A stretch of 14,697 bases of DNA, taken from NCBI GenBank assembly GCA_900546355.1, contig URCM01000078.1, positions 1-14,697 on the forward strand. The letters run 5' to 3'. This document shows, in pieces, positions 1-7,667 of the stretch (position 1 is the stretch's first letter; every line of letters begins with the position of its first letter). A program made the position numbers and the translations under genes. The DNA is from an uncultured Bacteroides sp. Lineage in GTDB: Bacteria > Bacteroidota > Bacteroidia > Bacteroidales > Bacteroidaceae. The notes below the pieces were generated by a model that was not told the DNA's origin, ran no database searches, and saw only the letters and a program-made list of their open reading frames with translations.

Positions 1-156
1 GGATACATCAAGCCAAGAAAAACTTTTTGGAGAAATTCAAAACAGCTTCTAAGCAACATATAAAAGTTTGTTAAGAGTTTTGCTCAAAATATGACTTTAT
101 CGGAAAATTGAAAGGCTCTAAAGTTAAATGACTTTTTATTCGCGTAAAAATGAGCT

Positions 157-195
157 TGTTTCAAAAAATGGAAATTGATTCCCTTTTTTGAAACA
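157..195. repeat. 12-bp perfect inverted repeat in the left intergenic region
   Basis: TGTTTCAAAAAA at 157-168 is the exact reverse complement of TTTTTTGAAACA at 184-195, with a 15-nt loop. The stem is AT-rich, so it is a weak hairpin. It lies downstream of the 3' end of the yifB-like gene on the minus strand and just upstream of a plus-strand promoter-like sequence. It could be a weak bidirectional terminator or a binding site; the sequence alone does not decide. The rest of 1-293 is AT-rich, and I see no gene in it. Confidence 0.45.
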
Positions 196-205
196 GATTC
201 ATCGA

Positions 206-235
206 TTGTTTGTTTTTTGTGCCTCTGTATCTTTG
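206..235 (+). promoter_or_regulatory. Bacteroides-type promoter with no evident gene
   Basis: A TTG (206-208), a 19-bp spacer and TATCTTTG (228-235) match the Bacteroides primary sigma consensus TTTG-N19-21-TAnnTTTG well. It points right. Downstream there is only an 8-codon ORF (ATG at 256, stop ending at 282), and then the 3' end of the oppositely oriented yifB-like gene. It may drive a small RNA or antisense transcript, or be a relic of a lost gene. Confidence 0.45.
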
Positions 236-293
236 CGTTTAACCGAAGAAGCCATATGGATTTTTTCGCAATTCATTTCTGATTGGCTATAAC

Positions 294-1832
294 TTAGCCT
301 GCCCAATTTTCCCTATCTAAGTTACGGTAGCTGATGGCTTCGGCAAGATGGTGGGGGAGGATGGCTTCGCTTCCGTCCAGGTCGGCAATGGTGCGCGAAA
401 CCTTCAGGATGCGGTCGTAGGCACGGGCGGAGAGGTTGAAGCGTTCCATGGCGGTGCGCAGGAGATTCATGCCGTGTGCATCGGGTTGAGCATATTGGTG
501 GAGCAGGCGGGAGGTCATTTGTGCGTTGCAATGTACGTCCGGTATATCGGCGAAACGCTTTGCCTGTATCTGCCGGGCACGTATCACACGTTCGCGGATG
601 GCGGCGCTGGGTTCGCCTTTTTGCCGTTCGGCAAGCTTCTCGAAAGGTACAGGAACGATTTCCACCTGGATGTCAATGCGGTCGAGGAGAGGACCGGAGA
701 TACGGTTCAAGTACTTCTGCACTTGTCCGGGCGTGCATACGCAATGGCGGGTAGGGTGGTTGTAATAGCCGCACGGACACGGGTTCATTGAGGCTATCAG
801 GGTGAAGCTGGCGGGATAATCCAAGGTGTATTTGGCGCGCGAGATGGTGATGCGCCGGTCTTCCAGCGGCTGGCGGAGCACTTCGAGGACGCTTCGGTTG
901 AACTCGGGCAGTTCATCGAGGAACAATACGCCGTTATGTGCCAGGCTGATTTCGCCCGGCTGGGGATTGGTACCTCCGCCTACCATAGCCACTTGCGAAA
1001 TAGTGTGGTGCGGGCTTCGGAACGGGCGGACGGCGATGAGCGACGAGTCTTTTCCCAACTTGCCGGCTACGGAATGTATCTTGGTCGTTTCCAAGCTCTC
1101 GGCCAGCGAGAGGGGAGGAAGGATGCTGGGAAGGCATTTCGCCATCATCGACTTTCCGCTTCCCGGTGCGCCAATCATAATCAGGTTGTGTCCGCCGGCC
1201 GCCGCGACTTCCAAGGCACGCTTTACATTCTCTTGTCCCTTCACGTCGGCAAAGTCGAAAGGAAAGTTCGTCTGGCTCCGGTAAAATTCTTCACGTGTAT
1301 TGACGACGGTGGGTTCTAGTTCGCGTTTGCCGTTGAAGAAGTCGATGACTTCGGTGATGCTCTCTACGCCATATACGTTCAGGTTGTTGACTACGGCGGC
1401 TTCGCGTGCGTTCTGTTTGGGCAGGATGAATCCTTCGAATCCCTGTTGGCGGGCGCAGATGGCAATAGGCAATGCTCCTTTGATGGGCTGGAGGCTTCCG
1501 TCCAGGCTCAGTTCACCGATAAGTAAGTAGCGTTCGAGTTTCTCGGTAGAGACCGCTCCGGATACGGCGAGGATACCTATTGCCAGCGGGAGGTCGTATG
1601 CCGAGCCTTCCTTGCGGATGTCCGCGGGAGCCATGTTGATGACTATCTGGCAGGTAGGAAATTTGTATCCGTTGACCTGCAAGGCGGCTACGATGCGTTC
1701 GTGGCTTTCTTTTACGGCGGAGTCGGGCAGTCCGACGAGGAAAAACTTGATGCCTCGTGAGCTATTGACTTCGATGGTGACAATGGTTGCGTCGATTCCT
1801 TGAACGGCTGCACCGAATAGTTTGATTAGCAT
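294..1832 (-). CDS. yifB: YifB/ComM-family AAA+ ATPase (Mg-chelatase-like)
   Basis: A 512-residue protein of the usual length for this family. The N-terminal Lon-protease-like fold (about 1-165) carries the characteristic GLPDSAVKESHERIVAAL stretch. The AAA+ Mg-chelatase domain follows, with Walker A GAPGSGKS at 221-228 and Walker B GVLFLDELPEF at 301-311. A cysteine cluster MNPCPCGYY...CVCTPGQ (C352, C354, C364, C366) and a C-terminal Mg-chelatase domain rich in arginine complete it. In Haemophilus and Vibrio, ComM is a hexameric helicase that promotes branch migration of incoming DNA during natural transformation; its role in Bacteroidales is less clear. The start ATG lies 19 bp after the stop of the upstream lipoprotein gene on the same strand, so the two are probably co-transcribed. 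No terminator is obvious at its 3' end. Family assignment is firm; a transformation role here is inference. Confidence 0.95.
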   Translation of the reverse strand: MLIKLFGAAVQGIDATIVTIEVNSSRGIKFFLVGLPDSAVKESHERIVAALQVNGYKFPTCQIVINMAPADIRKEGSAYDLPLAIGILAVSGAVSTEKLERYLLIGELSLDGSLQPIKGALPIAICARQQGFEGFILPKQNAREAAVVNNLNVYGVESITEVIDFFNGKRELEPTVVNTREEFYRSQTNFPFDFADVKGQENVKRALEVAAAGGHNLIMIGAPGSGKSMMAKCLPSILPPLSLAESLETTKIHSVAGKLGKDSSLIAVRPFRSPHHTISQVAMVGGGTNPQPGEISLAHNGVLFLDELPEFNRSVLEVLRQPLEDRRITISRAKYTLDYPASFTLIASMNPCPCGYYNHPTRHCVCTPGQVQKYLNRISGPLLDRIDIQVEIVPVPFEKLAERQKGEPSAAIRERVIRARQIQAKRFADIPDVHCNAQMTSRLLHQYAQPDAHGMNLLRTAMERFNLSARAYDRILKVSRTIADLDGSEAILPHHLAEAISYRNLDRENWAG

Positions 1833-1851
1833 TTAAGGTGTATTTAAGGTT

Positions 1852-2859
1852 TTATTCTTTTATCAATTCGTTTATTTTCTCGTATAAGGTTTCATCAGGC
1901 AGGTGGGTTGCCACAATTTTGCGGCTATCGTTTATCAGGATGTTGTCGGGGATGTTCTGGATGTGGTTTTGCTTTACTATCGGGTTGTTCCATCCCTTGA
2001 AATCGCAGGTTTCTATCCATTTCCCGCTATCCTTTTTGCATTTCTTCAGCCATTTGTCTTTCTCGTAATCGAGGGAAACGTTCAATACCTTGAACTTTTT
2101 CTCGGGTAGCTTTTCGATGAATTTCGCCAGTGAGTCGCGCCGGGCAAGGCTTTCTTCATTCCAGCTTGCCCAGAAGTTGATTAAGGTATAGCTTCCTTTG
2201 TCTCCGCTCCATGCGATGTATTTCCCTTCGCGGTCTTTACACGAAAAGTAGTTGATGTATTCTTTGTTCCGTTGCTGGTTATCTTCTTGCGAGGGCAATG
2301 CCTTCAGGATGACGCTGAGGATGCGGCTGTCTTTTACGTTTCCTGTCAAAGGAGCGATGAGCCGGTCTATCTTTTCGATGTCGGGCGAAGGGGTCTGGAT
2401 GAAATATTGATTGATAAGGTATGCCGACACAAAAGAAGCGGGATGCGTTTGGATGAATTTCTCGACGGCTTGTGTCCGCTGGATAGAGTCGGCGGTTTGC
2501 TGTATTTCTTTCAGCAATGTGCCATACTCGCCGTTCATGCCGTCGCCTGTGATGTCGGGTGTTTCGAAGGTACCCGTCAGTTTCATTTCTTGTCCTTTAT
2601 CGGCAAAGACGGGTATGACATTGCCCGATTCGGGTGCGAGCAGGCGGAACAGGGTGATGGTGTCGGGGGTGAAAGTATAGTTGAATCTCCCTTCTTTGGG
2701 GAAAATCGTGTCGAGTTTGGATGTCGGGTCATCGTAGACCACGAGGATGGGCTTATCGTCAAGTCCTCTCATTTCGGCTTGGAGTGTGAACTTGGTGTCT
2801 TCCTTACAGGAGAGGAGGGCGAGCAAGCTAAGTGCGATAAGCGATGGATGTAACTTCAT
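1852..2859 (-). CDS. Thioredoxin-fold lipoprotein (DUF4369/TlpA type) lacking the CxxC
   Basis: A 335-residue predicted lipoprotein: a short signal peptide ends in the lipobox LLSC, with Cys18 as the lipidated residue, so it should be membrane-anchored and face the periplasm. Residues of about 24-105 resemble the beta-rich DUF4369 domain found at the N-terminus of many Bacteroidetes TlpA-like proteins. Residues of about 205-335 resemble a TlpA/AhpC-type thioredoxin fold: TLINFWASW at 225-233 matches the usual sheet-plus-active-site segment, and IPDNILIND near 303-311 fits the cis-proline loop. Where active members have WCxxC, this one reads W233-N-E-E-S237, so both redox cysteines are absent. 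It may therefore act as a binding or scaffold protein rather than a thiol oxidoreductase. It is followed after 19 bp by the yifB-like gene. Fold and location are well supported; function is unknown. Confidence 0.85.
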   Translation of the reverse strand: MKLHPSLIALSLLALLSCKEDTKFTLQAEMRGLDDKPILVVYDDPTSKLDTIFPKEGRFNYTFTPDTITLFRLLAPESGNVIPVFADKGQEMKLTGTFETPDITGDGMNGEYGTLLKEIQQTADSIQRTQAVEKFIQTHPASFVSAYLINQYFIQTPSPDIEKIDRLIAPLTGNVKDSRILSVILKALPSQEDNQQRNKEYINYFSCKDREGKYIAWSGDKGSYTLINFWASWNEESLARRDSLAKFIEKLPEKKFKVLNVSLDYEKDKWLKKCKKDSGKWIETCDFKGWNNPIVKQNHIQNIPDNILINDSRKIVATHLPDETLYEKINELIKE

Positions 2860-2888
2860 GAGTGGTCGGATATATATTGATTTGCTTG

Positions 2889-2896
2889 CGAATGTA
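2889..2896 (-). promoter_or_regulatory. Possible -7 box for the thioredoxin-fold lipoprotein operon
   Basis: On the minus strand the sequence reads TACATTCG, one mismatch from TAnnTTTG, about 30 bp ahead of the lipoprotein start. The position expected for the -33 element falls in the T-tract of the preceding terminator (2911-2919), so terminator and promoter would share bases. No good TTG is present, so this is a weak call. Confidence 0.35.
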
Positions 2897-2910
2897 CATA
2901 AATTTTTTGA

Positions 2911-2947
2911 AATAAAAAAGCCGGAATACGATTTGCATTCCGGCTTT
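2911..2947 (-). terminator. Rho-independent terminator of the TPR lipoprotein gene
   Basis: AAAGCCGGAAT (2917-2927) and ATTCCGGCTTT (2937-2947) form a perfect 11-bp stem with a 9-nt loop. Read on the minus strand, the stem is followed by TTTTTTATT. It begins about 20 bp after the TPR lipoprotein stop codon and lies before the next minus-strand gene, so it separates two transcription units. Confidence 0.88.
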
Positions 2948-2966
2948 CCGTATTTATCAGGTAAGA

Positions 2967-4643
2967 TTACTTGATTTCGTTTGCATATTTAGCGAATTCG
3001 CGGTCGTTCTGAGCGCTTGCTTTCAAGTTAGCGTCTTTCTGACCTACCTTAGCCATGCTTGACTTAACCAGGTCGGCATTGTTGGTGCGTGCACCTACGA
3101 TAGCCATCAGGTAATCGGTGTAAGCATCCGGGTTCTTAACGCCTTCCAAGGTAGTCTTAGCCTTGTTGTAGTCTTTAGCCAAGATTTGAGCCAAAGCGGC
3201 TGAGTTGGTCTTGGTGTCGCCGAAAGCTTGTACGGCACGGTCGTACTGACCTTGTTTGATGTACAGGTTACCCAGAGCTTCGTTAGCGGTGTTAGCGCCT
3301 GTAGACTTGCTCAGGTAAGTTTCAGCTTCTGCTACATTGCCTTTGCACAATTCGCACAAACCGAGGTTGGTGTTTACTTCTGCTGCGCTTGCGCTCTTGC
3401 TTGCTGCTTGCTTGAAGTAGTTTTCAGCTGCGTTCAAGTCGCCTGCTGCGTATGACATCATACCCAAGTTGTTGTAAGCACGGAAGTCGTTCGGATATTT
3501 TTCAATGGCTCTCTTGTAGATAGCTTCCTTGCGTGCGTTGTCTTGAGTCAGGGTAGCTGCATACAACAATTCGTCTACGCTGATAGAGTCTTCTTTCGCG
3601 TCGAATGCGGCGTTGATTTCTTCATCGCTACGTCCGATAACATCGTAGTTGGCGGTCAGGCGTGCACGACGCAATTGCGGAAGGATTTCATCTGCCAAAG
3701 TCTTGTAAACTGAAGAGATGTTCTTGATTTCAGTTTCACGTTGTTCGGGGTCTTGGTACATAGACAGAACGCGCAAGATAAGGTCTTTATCTTGGATGTT
3801 TGACTTAGAAACCAGTTCCTGGAAGCCTTCCCAGTCTTGTGCAGTGTACTTAGCGTCTACTTGAGCTTCAATTTCACCTTTCTTCAGTTCCTTGTTCAGG
3901 TACTTTTCAGTGTTTTCCTGACGGTCTTCAGCCAAGCCCGTGTTCAGTTTCACACCACCATCGGGAGATGCGTAAGCAGAGATTTCAATGTTGTTCAGCT
4001 TGAAGTTCTTCTTGTCGCCGTTGATAGCTACGACTTTCTTGTTGAAATCTTTGATGCCTTCCGACTTCAGTTCGCTTGCGCGGATGTTAGCCTGTTGGAT
4101 CAAGAACATGATTTGAGCTTCCTGAGCCTGCTTGATAATGCGTTGGAATGCATCAGCTGCGTAAGCGGCATTAGCCGACTTAACGGTAGGCAATTCAGAA
4201 GTAGCGATTACACCGTCGGCAATCTTTACAGAAGGAATGGTGTATTCTTTCTTTCCTTTCTTAATCTTGAAATCAAGATAAAGTTCAGATTTAGCCATTT
4301 CGGGTACATAGTCGAAAGAGGCTTTCATCGTATAGGTACCGCCCATCTTGTAAGAGATAGTCTGGTCGTTACCTTCTACTTTTTCACCTTGGAACATAGC
4401 CGGCTGGCCTTTGGCTTCGCCTCCGTCCCATCTCAATACCGGAGTAACTTCAACGGTTGCTGTTTTCTTGAAATACTTTTCAGGGAACTTACCTGTGATG
4501 GTTACAGGCACTTTACCACCGATAGCTTCCAATACTTCAGGATCAGTTGTGAAATAGCTCGGGTCTAGTTCACCCATCTTGCTACATGAAGAGAAAGCAA
4601 GAACTAACAATGCCACTAAGGGCAAATACAACTTCTTAATCAT
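2967..4643 (-). CDS. Lipoprotein with OmpA-like segment and TPR repeats
   Basis: A 558-residue predicted lipoprotein with signal peptide and lipobox FSSC (Cys20). After a beta-rich N-terminal region (about 40-145) comes a segment of about 177-250 with the look of an OmpA/MotB-type domain: NNIEISAYASPDGG followed by LN..LAEDRQENTEKYL, close to the pattern in which that fold contacts peptidoglycan. The C-terminal part (about 373-475) holds TPR-like helical pairs such as AIEKYPNDFRAYNNLGMMSYAAGDLNAAENYFKQA, suited to protein-protein contact. The gene has its own promoter-like box and a strong terminator, and the codon choice looks restricted, as in strongly expressed genes (impression, not computed). 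A structural outer-membrane or periplasmic scaffold is likely; I do not recognise a named member. Start: the ATG gives a canonical signal peptide directly. Confidence 0.88.
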   Translation of the reverse strand: MIKKLYLPLVALLVLAFSSCSKMGELDPSYFTTDPEVLEAIGGKVPVTITGKFPEKYFKKTATVEVTPVLRWDGGEAKGQPAMFQGEKVEGNDQTISYKMGGTYTMKASFDYVPEMAKSELYLDFKIKKGKKEYTIPSVKIADGVIATSELPTVKSANAAYAADAFQRIIKQAQEAQIMFLIQQANIRASELKSEGIKDFNKKVVAINGDKKNFKLNNIEISAYASPDGGVKLNTGLAEDRQENTEKYLNKELKKGEIEAQVDAKYTAQDWEGFQELVSKSNIQDKDLILRVLSMYQDPEQRETEIKNISSVYKTLADEILPQLRRARLTANYDVIGRSDEEINAAFDAKEDSISVDELLYAATLTQDNARKEAIYKRAIEKYPNDFRAYNNLGMMSYAAGDLNAAENYFKQAASKSASAAEVNTNLGLCELCKGNVAEAETYLSKSTGANTANEALGNLYIKQGQYDRAVQAFGDTKTNSAALAQILAKDYNKAKTTLEGVKNPDAYTDYLMAIVGARTNNADLVKSSMAKVGQKDANLKASAQNDREFAKYANEIK

Positions 4644-4700
4644 GGTTTTTAATATTTGGTTTGTTAAAAATATAATCTAGTTGGTTCTTATATTTGGGGG

Positions 4701-4708
4701 CAAAGATA
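4701..4708 (-). promoter_or_regulatory. -7 promoter box of the TPR lipoprotein gene
   Basis: Read on the minus strand this is TATCTTTG, an exact TAnnTTTG match, about 58 bp before the start codon. Nineteen bp further upstream the sequence is GTTAA, an imperfect -33 element. The spacing gives a 5' leader of about 50 nt that is AT-rich and lacks a Shine-Dalgarno sequence, as is normal in Bacteroidales. Confidence 0.6.
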
Positions 4709-4790
4709 AGAAAAACTCCAATAGCTGTTAACTTTTTGCGCTCTTTTTTTAAACAGATATTAAAAAAAAGATTAAAACAGGCTGTATATT

Positions 4791-5702
4791 CTATCTAAAT
4801 TGCTTCTTTATGTTCCGTGGATGATGCTCCAGAATTTCTTGGCGGAGCATATTGCGGTCGATGTGGGTGTAGATTTCGGTTGTTTCGATGCTTTCATGTC
4901 CCAGCATGGCTTGGATAGCACGCAGGTTGGCTCCGCCTTCCAGCAGATGAGTGGCGAACGAATGGCGGAATGTGTGGGGGCTGATGTTTTTTTTCAGTCC
5001 GATGCGGCCTGCCAACTCCTTTATTATATGAAACACCATGATGCGTGAAATGTTCTTGCCTGGGCGGCTTATAAACACGAAATCTTCATATCCGGGCTTA
5101 ATCGTGGCGCGGTCACGTTCCATGAAATAGTTGTTCAGCTCGGTGATGGCACGGGGAGAAATAGGCACCAGGCGTTGTTTGCTTCCTTTCCCTTCTACCT
5201 TGATGAAGCTTTCGTTCAGGTAAAGGTCGGAAAGTTTGAGGTTGCATAGCTCGGATACCCGCAAGCCGCAGCTATATAGTGTTTCCAGTATGGCGCGGTT
5301 GCGTTGCCCTTCGGAAGTGGTCGTGTCGATGGCACCGATGAGCGCATCTATCTCTGCTACGGTCAATACATCGGGCAAGTGCCTGCCTGTCTGAGGGGAT
5401 TCGAGCAATTCGCTGGGGTCTTGGCGGATATAGTCATCGAGGGTGAGGAAACGGAAAAACGACCGGACACCTGAAAGGATGCGTGCCTGCGAGCGGGGAT
5501 GGATGCCGATGTCGTGCAGTCCGGCGGAAAAATTTTCCAAGTCCTGCAGGGTTACATCGGTGACATGGATGCCTTCCAGCGTGAGGTAAGCCAGTAGCTT
5601 GTCCAAGTCGGTCAGGTAAGCATCTATCGTATTTTCCGATAAAGATTTTTCCAATTTTAGGTATTGGCGGTACTTTGTTATTATCTTCTCGTAGGTTTTC
5701 AT
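4791..5702 (-). CDS. xerD: Tyrosine recombinase XerD
   Basis: Tyrosine site-specific recombinase of 303 residues from the chosen ATG at 5702, matching the usual XerC/XerD length. The frame is open 12 codons further upstream (to 5738), but that extension contains the two -7 boxes of the intergenic region and has no counterpart in typical Xer proteins. The N-terminal SAM-like core-binding domain (about 1-90) is followed by the catalytic domain. The residues are all present: Arg148 in CGLRVSELCNL, Lys172 in GKGSKQR, His243 and Arg246 in HTFRHSFATHLL, His269 in LGHESIETTEIYTH and nucleophile Tyr278. Xer recombinases resolve chromosome dimers at dif near the terminus; this single-domain form fits XerD better than a phage or transposon integrase. 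It diverges from aroQ. No terminator was seen at its 3' end. Confidence 0.92.
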   Translation of the reverse strand: MKTYEKIITKYRQYLKLEKSLSENTIDAYLTDLDKLLAYLTLEGIHVTDVTLQDLENFSAGLHDIGIHPRSQARILSGVRSFFRFLTLDDYIRQDPSELLESPQTGRHLPDVLTVAEIDALIGAIDTTTSEGQRNRAILETLYSCGLRVSELCNLKLSDLYLNESFIKVEGKGSKQRLVPISPRAITELNNYFMERDRATIKPGYEDFVFISRPGKNISRIMVFHIIKELAGRIGLKKNISPHTFRHSFATHLLEGGANLRAIQAMLGHESIETTEIYTHIDRNMLRQEILEHHPRNIKKQFR

Positions 5703-5712
5703 TTCTTTTTCG

Positions 5713-5720
5713 TATCTTTG
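5713..5720 (+). promoter_or_regulatory. -7 promoter box for the aroQ operon
   Basis: TATCTTTG matches TAnnTTTG exactly and lies about 50 bp before the aroQ start. No convincing -33 TTG was found 19-21 bp upstream. The box is inside the 5' leader of the divergent xerD transcript. Confidence 0.5.
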
Positions 5721-5735
5721 TCCCGGATTTCTCTG

Positions 5736-5743
5736 CAAATTTA
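5736..5743 (-). promoter_or_regulatory. -7 promoter box for xerD
   Basis: On the minus strand the sequence is TAAATTTG, an exact TAnnTTTG match, about 34 bp before the xerD ATG at 5702. The -33 region is not clear. Together with the plus-strand box at 5713-5720 it forms a face-to-face pair whose predicted transcription starts fall within a few bases of each other. Confidence 0.45.
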
Positions 5744-5769
5744 TAAAAAGATTTACTCAGTTGAATATG

Positions 5770-6186
5770 ATGAGGATACAAATAATCAACGGCCCCAACA
5801 TCAACCTGTTGGGGAAACGGGAGCCTTCCATTTATGGCTCCGTATCGTTCGAAGACTATTATCATGCGCTGAAAGAGCGTTATCCGGAAGTGGAAATAGC
5901 GTATTTTCAGTCGAATGTAGAAGGTGAGATGATTAATAAAATTCACGAAGTAGGCTTTTCGTATGACGGGATTATCTTGAATGCCGGTGCCTACACACAT
6001 ACTTCCATAGCCTTGCAGGATGCTATCCGTTCGGTGACGGCACCTGTCATCGAGGTGCATATATCTAATGTACATGCGCGTGAGGAGTTCCGTCACAAGT
6101 CGATGATTGCTTGTGCATGCCGCGGGGTGATTTGCGGTTTCGGGCTTGATTCGTACCGGTTGGCGTTGGAAGCTTTATTGGCATAA
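5770..6186 (+). CDS. aroQ: Type II 3-dehydroquinate dehydratase
   Basis: A 138-residue protein of the size of type II dehydroquinases, which convert 3-dehydroquinate to 3-dehydroshikimate in the shikimate pathway, in the cytoplasm as a dodecamer. Family motifs are all present: INGPNINLLGKREPSIYG with the catalytic Tyr22, NAGAYTHTSIALQDAI at 71-86, EVHISN with the catalytic His97, and the C-terminal GFGLDSYRLALEAL. The start is either of two adjacent ATGs (5767 or 5770); I chose 5770 because it begins directly with the first strand, as in relatives. It leads a plus-strand run, with pyk starting 20 bp after its stop. There is no Shine-Dalgarno sequence. Confidence 0.95.
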   Translation: MRIQIINGPNINLLGKREPSIYGSVSFEDYYHALKERYPEVEIAYFQSNVEGEMINKIHEVGFSYDGIILNAGAYTHTSIALQDAIRSVTAPVIEVHISNVHAREEFRHKSMIACACRGVICGFGLDSYRLALEALLA

Positions 6187-6206
6187 CACTAAAAACTATA
6201 AACTAT

Positions 6207-7667
6207 ATGATGCTCAAACAAACAAAAATCGTCGCGTCTATTTCAGACTTGCGTTGCGATGTTGACTTTATCAGAGACTTGTTTAACGCAGGAATGAACG
6301 TAGTGCGTATGAATACCGCTCATGCCAGTCGAGAGGGGTTCGAAAAATTGATTAACAATGTGCGTCAGGTATCGAACCGCATCGGTATCTTGATGGATAC
6401 TAAAGGACCGGAGGTACGGACTACGGCAAGTGCCGAAGGGCAGATTGACTTTAAGACAGGCGAAACGGTCCGTATAGTCGGCAATCCTGACCTGGAAACT
6501 ACCCACGAATGTATTGCGGTGAGCTATCCGGGGTTCGTGCGCGACTTGTCGATAGGAGCGAACGTATTGATAGACGACGGTGATTTGGGATTGAAAGTGA
6601 TTGATAAGGACGAAGATACTTTGATGTGTGAGGTATGCAACGATGCTACATTGGGCAACCGTAAGAGCGTGAATGTGCCGGGGGTACGCATCAACCTGCC
6701 TTCGCTTACCGAAAAAGACCGGAACAACATCTTGTATGCCATCGAAAAAGATATTGATTTTATCGCCCACTCGTTCGTGCGCAACAAGCAGGATGTATTG
6801 GATATCCGGGAGATACTTGACGCGCATCATAGTGATATCCAGATTATCGCGAAGATTGAAAACCAGGAAGGTGTGGACAATATCGATGAGATTCTGGAAG
6901 TGGCGGATGGCGTTATGGTGGCCCGCGGAGACCTGGGTATCGAAGTGCCTCAGGAACGCATTCCGGGCATCCAGCGCAAACTTATCAAGAAATGCATCTT
7001 GGCTCGCAAACCGGTGATTGTAGCTACCCAGATGCTTCATACGATGATTAACAATCCGCGTCCGACCCGTGCCGAGGTGACCGATATAGCCAATGCCATT
7101 TATTATCGTACCGATGCCTTGATGTTGAGCGGTGAGACGGCGTACGGAAAATATCCGGTGGAAGCCGTGAAGACCATGACGAAAGTGGCGGCACAGGCCG
7201 AAAAGGACAAAATGGAAGAGAATGATATTCCTATTCCGTTGACTCCGGAGAATACCGATGTGACTAATTTCTTGGCAAAACAAGCGGTGCGTGCTACGAC
7301 ATTGATGCCCATCCGTGCCATTATCACCGATAGCTTCAGTGGGCGTACGGCACGTAACTTGGCGGCATTCCGTGGCAAGTATCCGGTGCTGGCTATCTGC
7401 TACAAAGAAAAAACCATGCGCCATTTGGCCTTGTCGTACGGAGTGGAAGCCATCTATATGCCCGAAAAGGCAAACGGGCAGGAGTATTACTTCACGGCGT
7501 TGCGCAAATTGCTTAACGACGGTGTGTTGACCCGTAATGAAATGGTGGCATACTTGAGTGGCGGAAAGAAAGGTACGCATACTTCGTTCCTCGAAATCAA
7601 TCAGGTAGATGATGTATTGGAAGCCGGCGATGATTATGTTTTGCCGAACCGGAATAGATATTTGTAA
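6207..7667 (+). CDS. pyk: Pyruvate kinase
   Basis: A 486-residue pyruvate kinase, which makes pyruvate and ATP from phosphoenolpyruvate and ADP. The catalytic TIM barrel is clear: VVRMN near 32-36, DTKGPEVRT at 64-72, the active-site signature IIAKIENQEGVDN with Lys216 and the metal-binding Glu218, ARGDLGIEVP at 239-248, and the ATQMLHTMI and SGETAYGKYP segments. A B domain lies inside the barrel, and the C-terminal regulatory-type domain runs from about 350 to the end. Glu69 in GPEVR is the residue usually found in potassium-dependent enzymes. The usual NxSH of the potassium site reads N36-T-A-H here, so a serine is replaced by alanine. Its TAA shares one base with the ATG of the methyltransferase, which suggests translational coupling. 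Confidence 0.95.
   Translation: MMLKQTKIVASISDLRCDVDFIRDLFNAGMNVVRMNTAHASREGFEKLINNVRQVSNRIGILMDTKGPEVRTTASAEGQIDFKTGETVRIVGNPDLETTHECIAVSYPGFVRDLSIGANVLIDDGDLGLKVIDKDEDTLMCEVCNDATLGNRKSVNVPGVRINLPSLTEKDRNNILYAIEKDIDFIAHSFVRNKQDVLDIREILDAHHSDIQIIAKIENQEGVDNIDEILEVADGVMVARGDLGIEVPQERIPGIQRKLIKKCILARKPVIVATQMLHTMINNPRPTRAEVTDIANAIYYRTDALMLSGETAYGKYPVEAVKTMTKVAAQAEKDKMEENDIPIPLTPENTDVTNFLAKQAVRATTLMPIRAIITDSFSGRTARNLAAFRGKYPVLAICYKEKTMRHLALSYGVEAIYMPEKANGQEYYFTALRKLLNDGVLTRNEMVAYLSGGKKGTHTSFLEINQVDDVLEAGDDYVLPNRNRYL

Noticed and set aside
3837..4568. A 243-codon plus-strand frame antisense to the TPR lipoprotein
   Set aside because: Its Phe/Val/Leu-rich sequence is a product of the strongly biased codons of the sense gene, and no start signal supports it.
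5703..5738. Twelve-codon N-terminal extension of xerD
   Set aside because: It would have to be translated from sequence holding the promoter box of aroQ, and it has no counterpart in typical Xer proteins.
5434..6096. A 220-codon minus-strand frame spanning the xerD-aroQ gap
   Set aside because: It overlaps both real genes in wrong frames and shows no family pattern.
6243..7580. A 445-codon open frame antisense to pyruvate kinase
   Set aside because: It has no recognisable motif, and the sense frame is an unmistakable pyruvate kinase.
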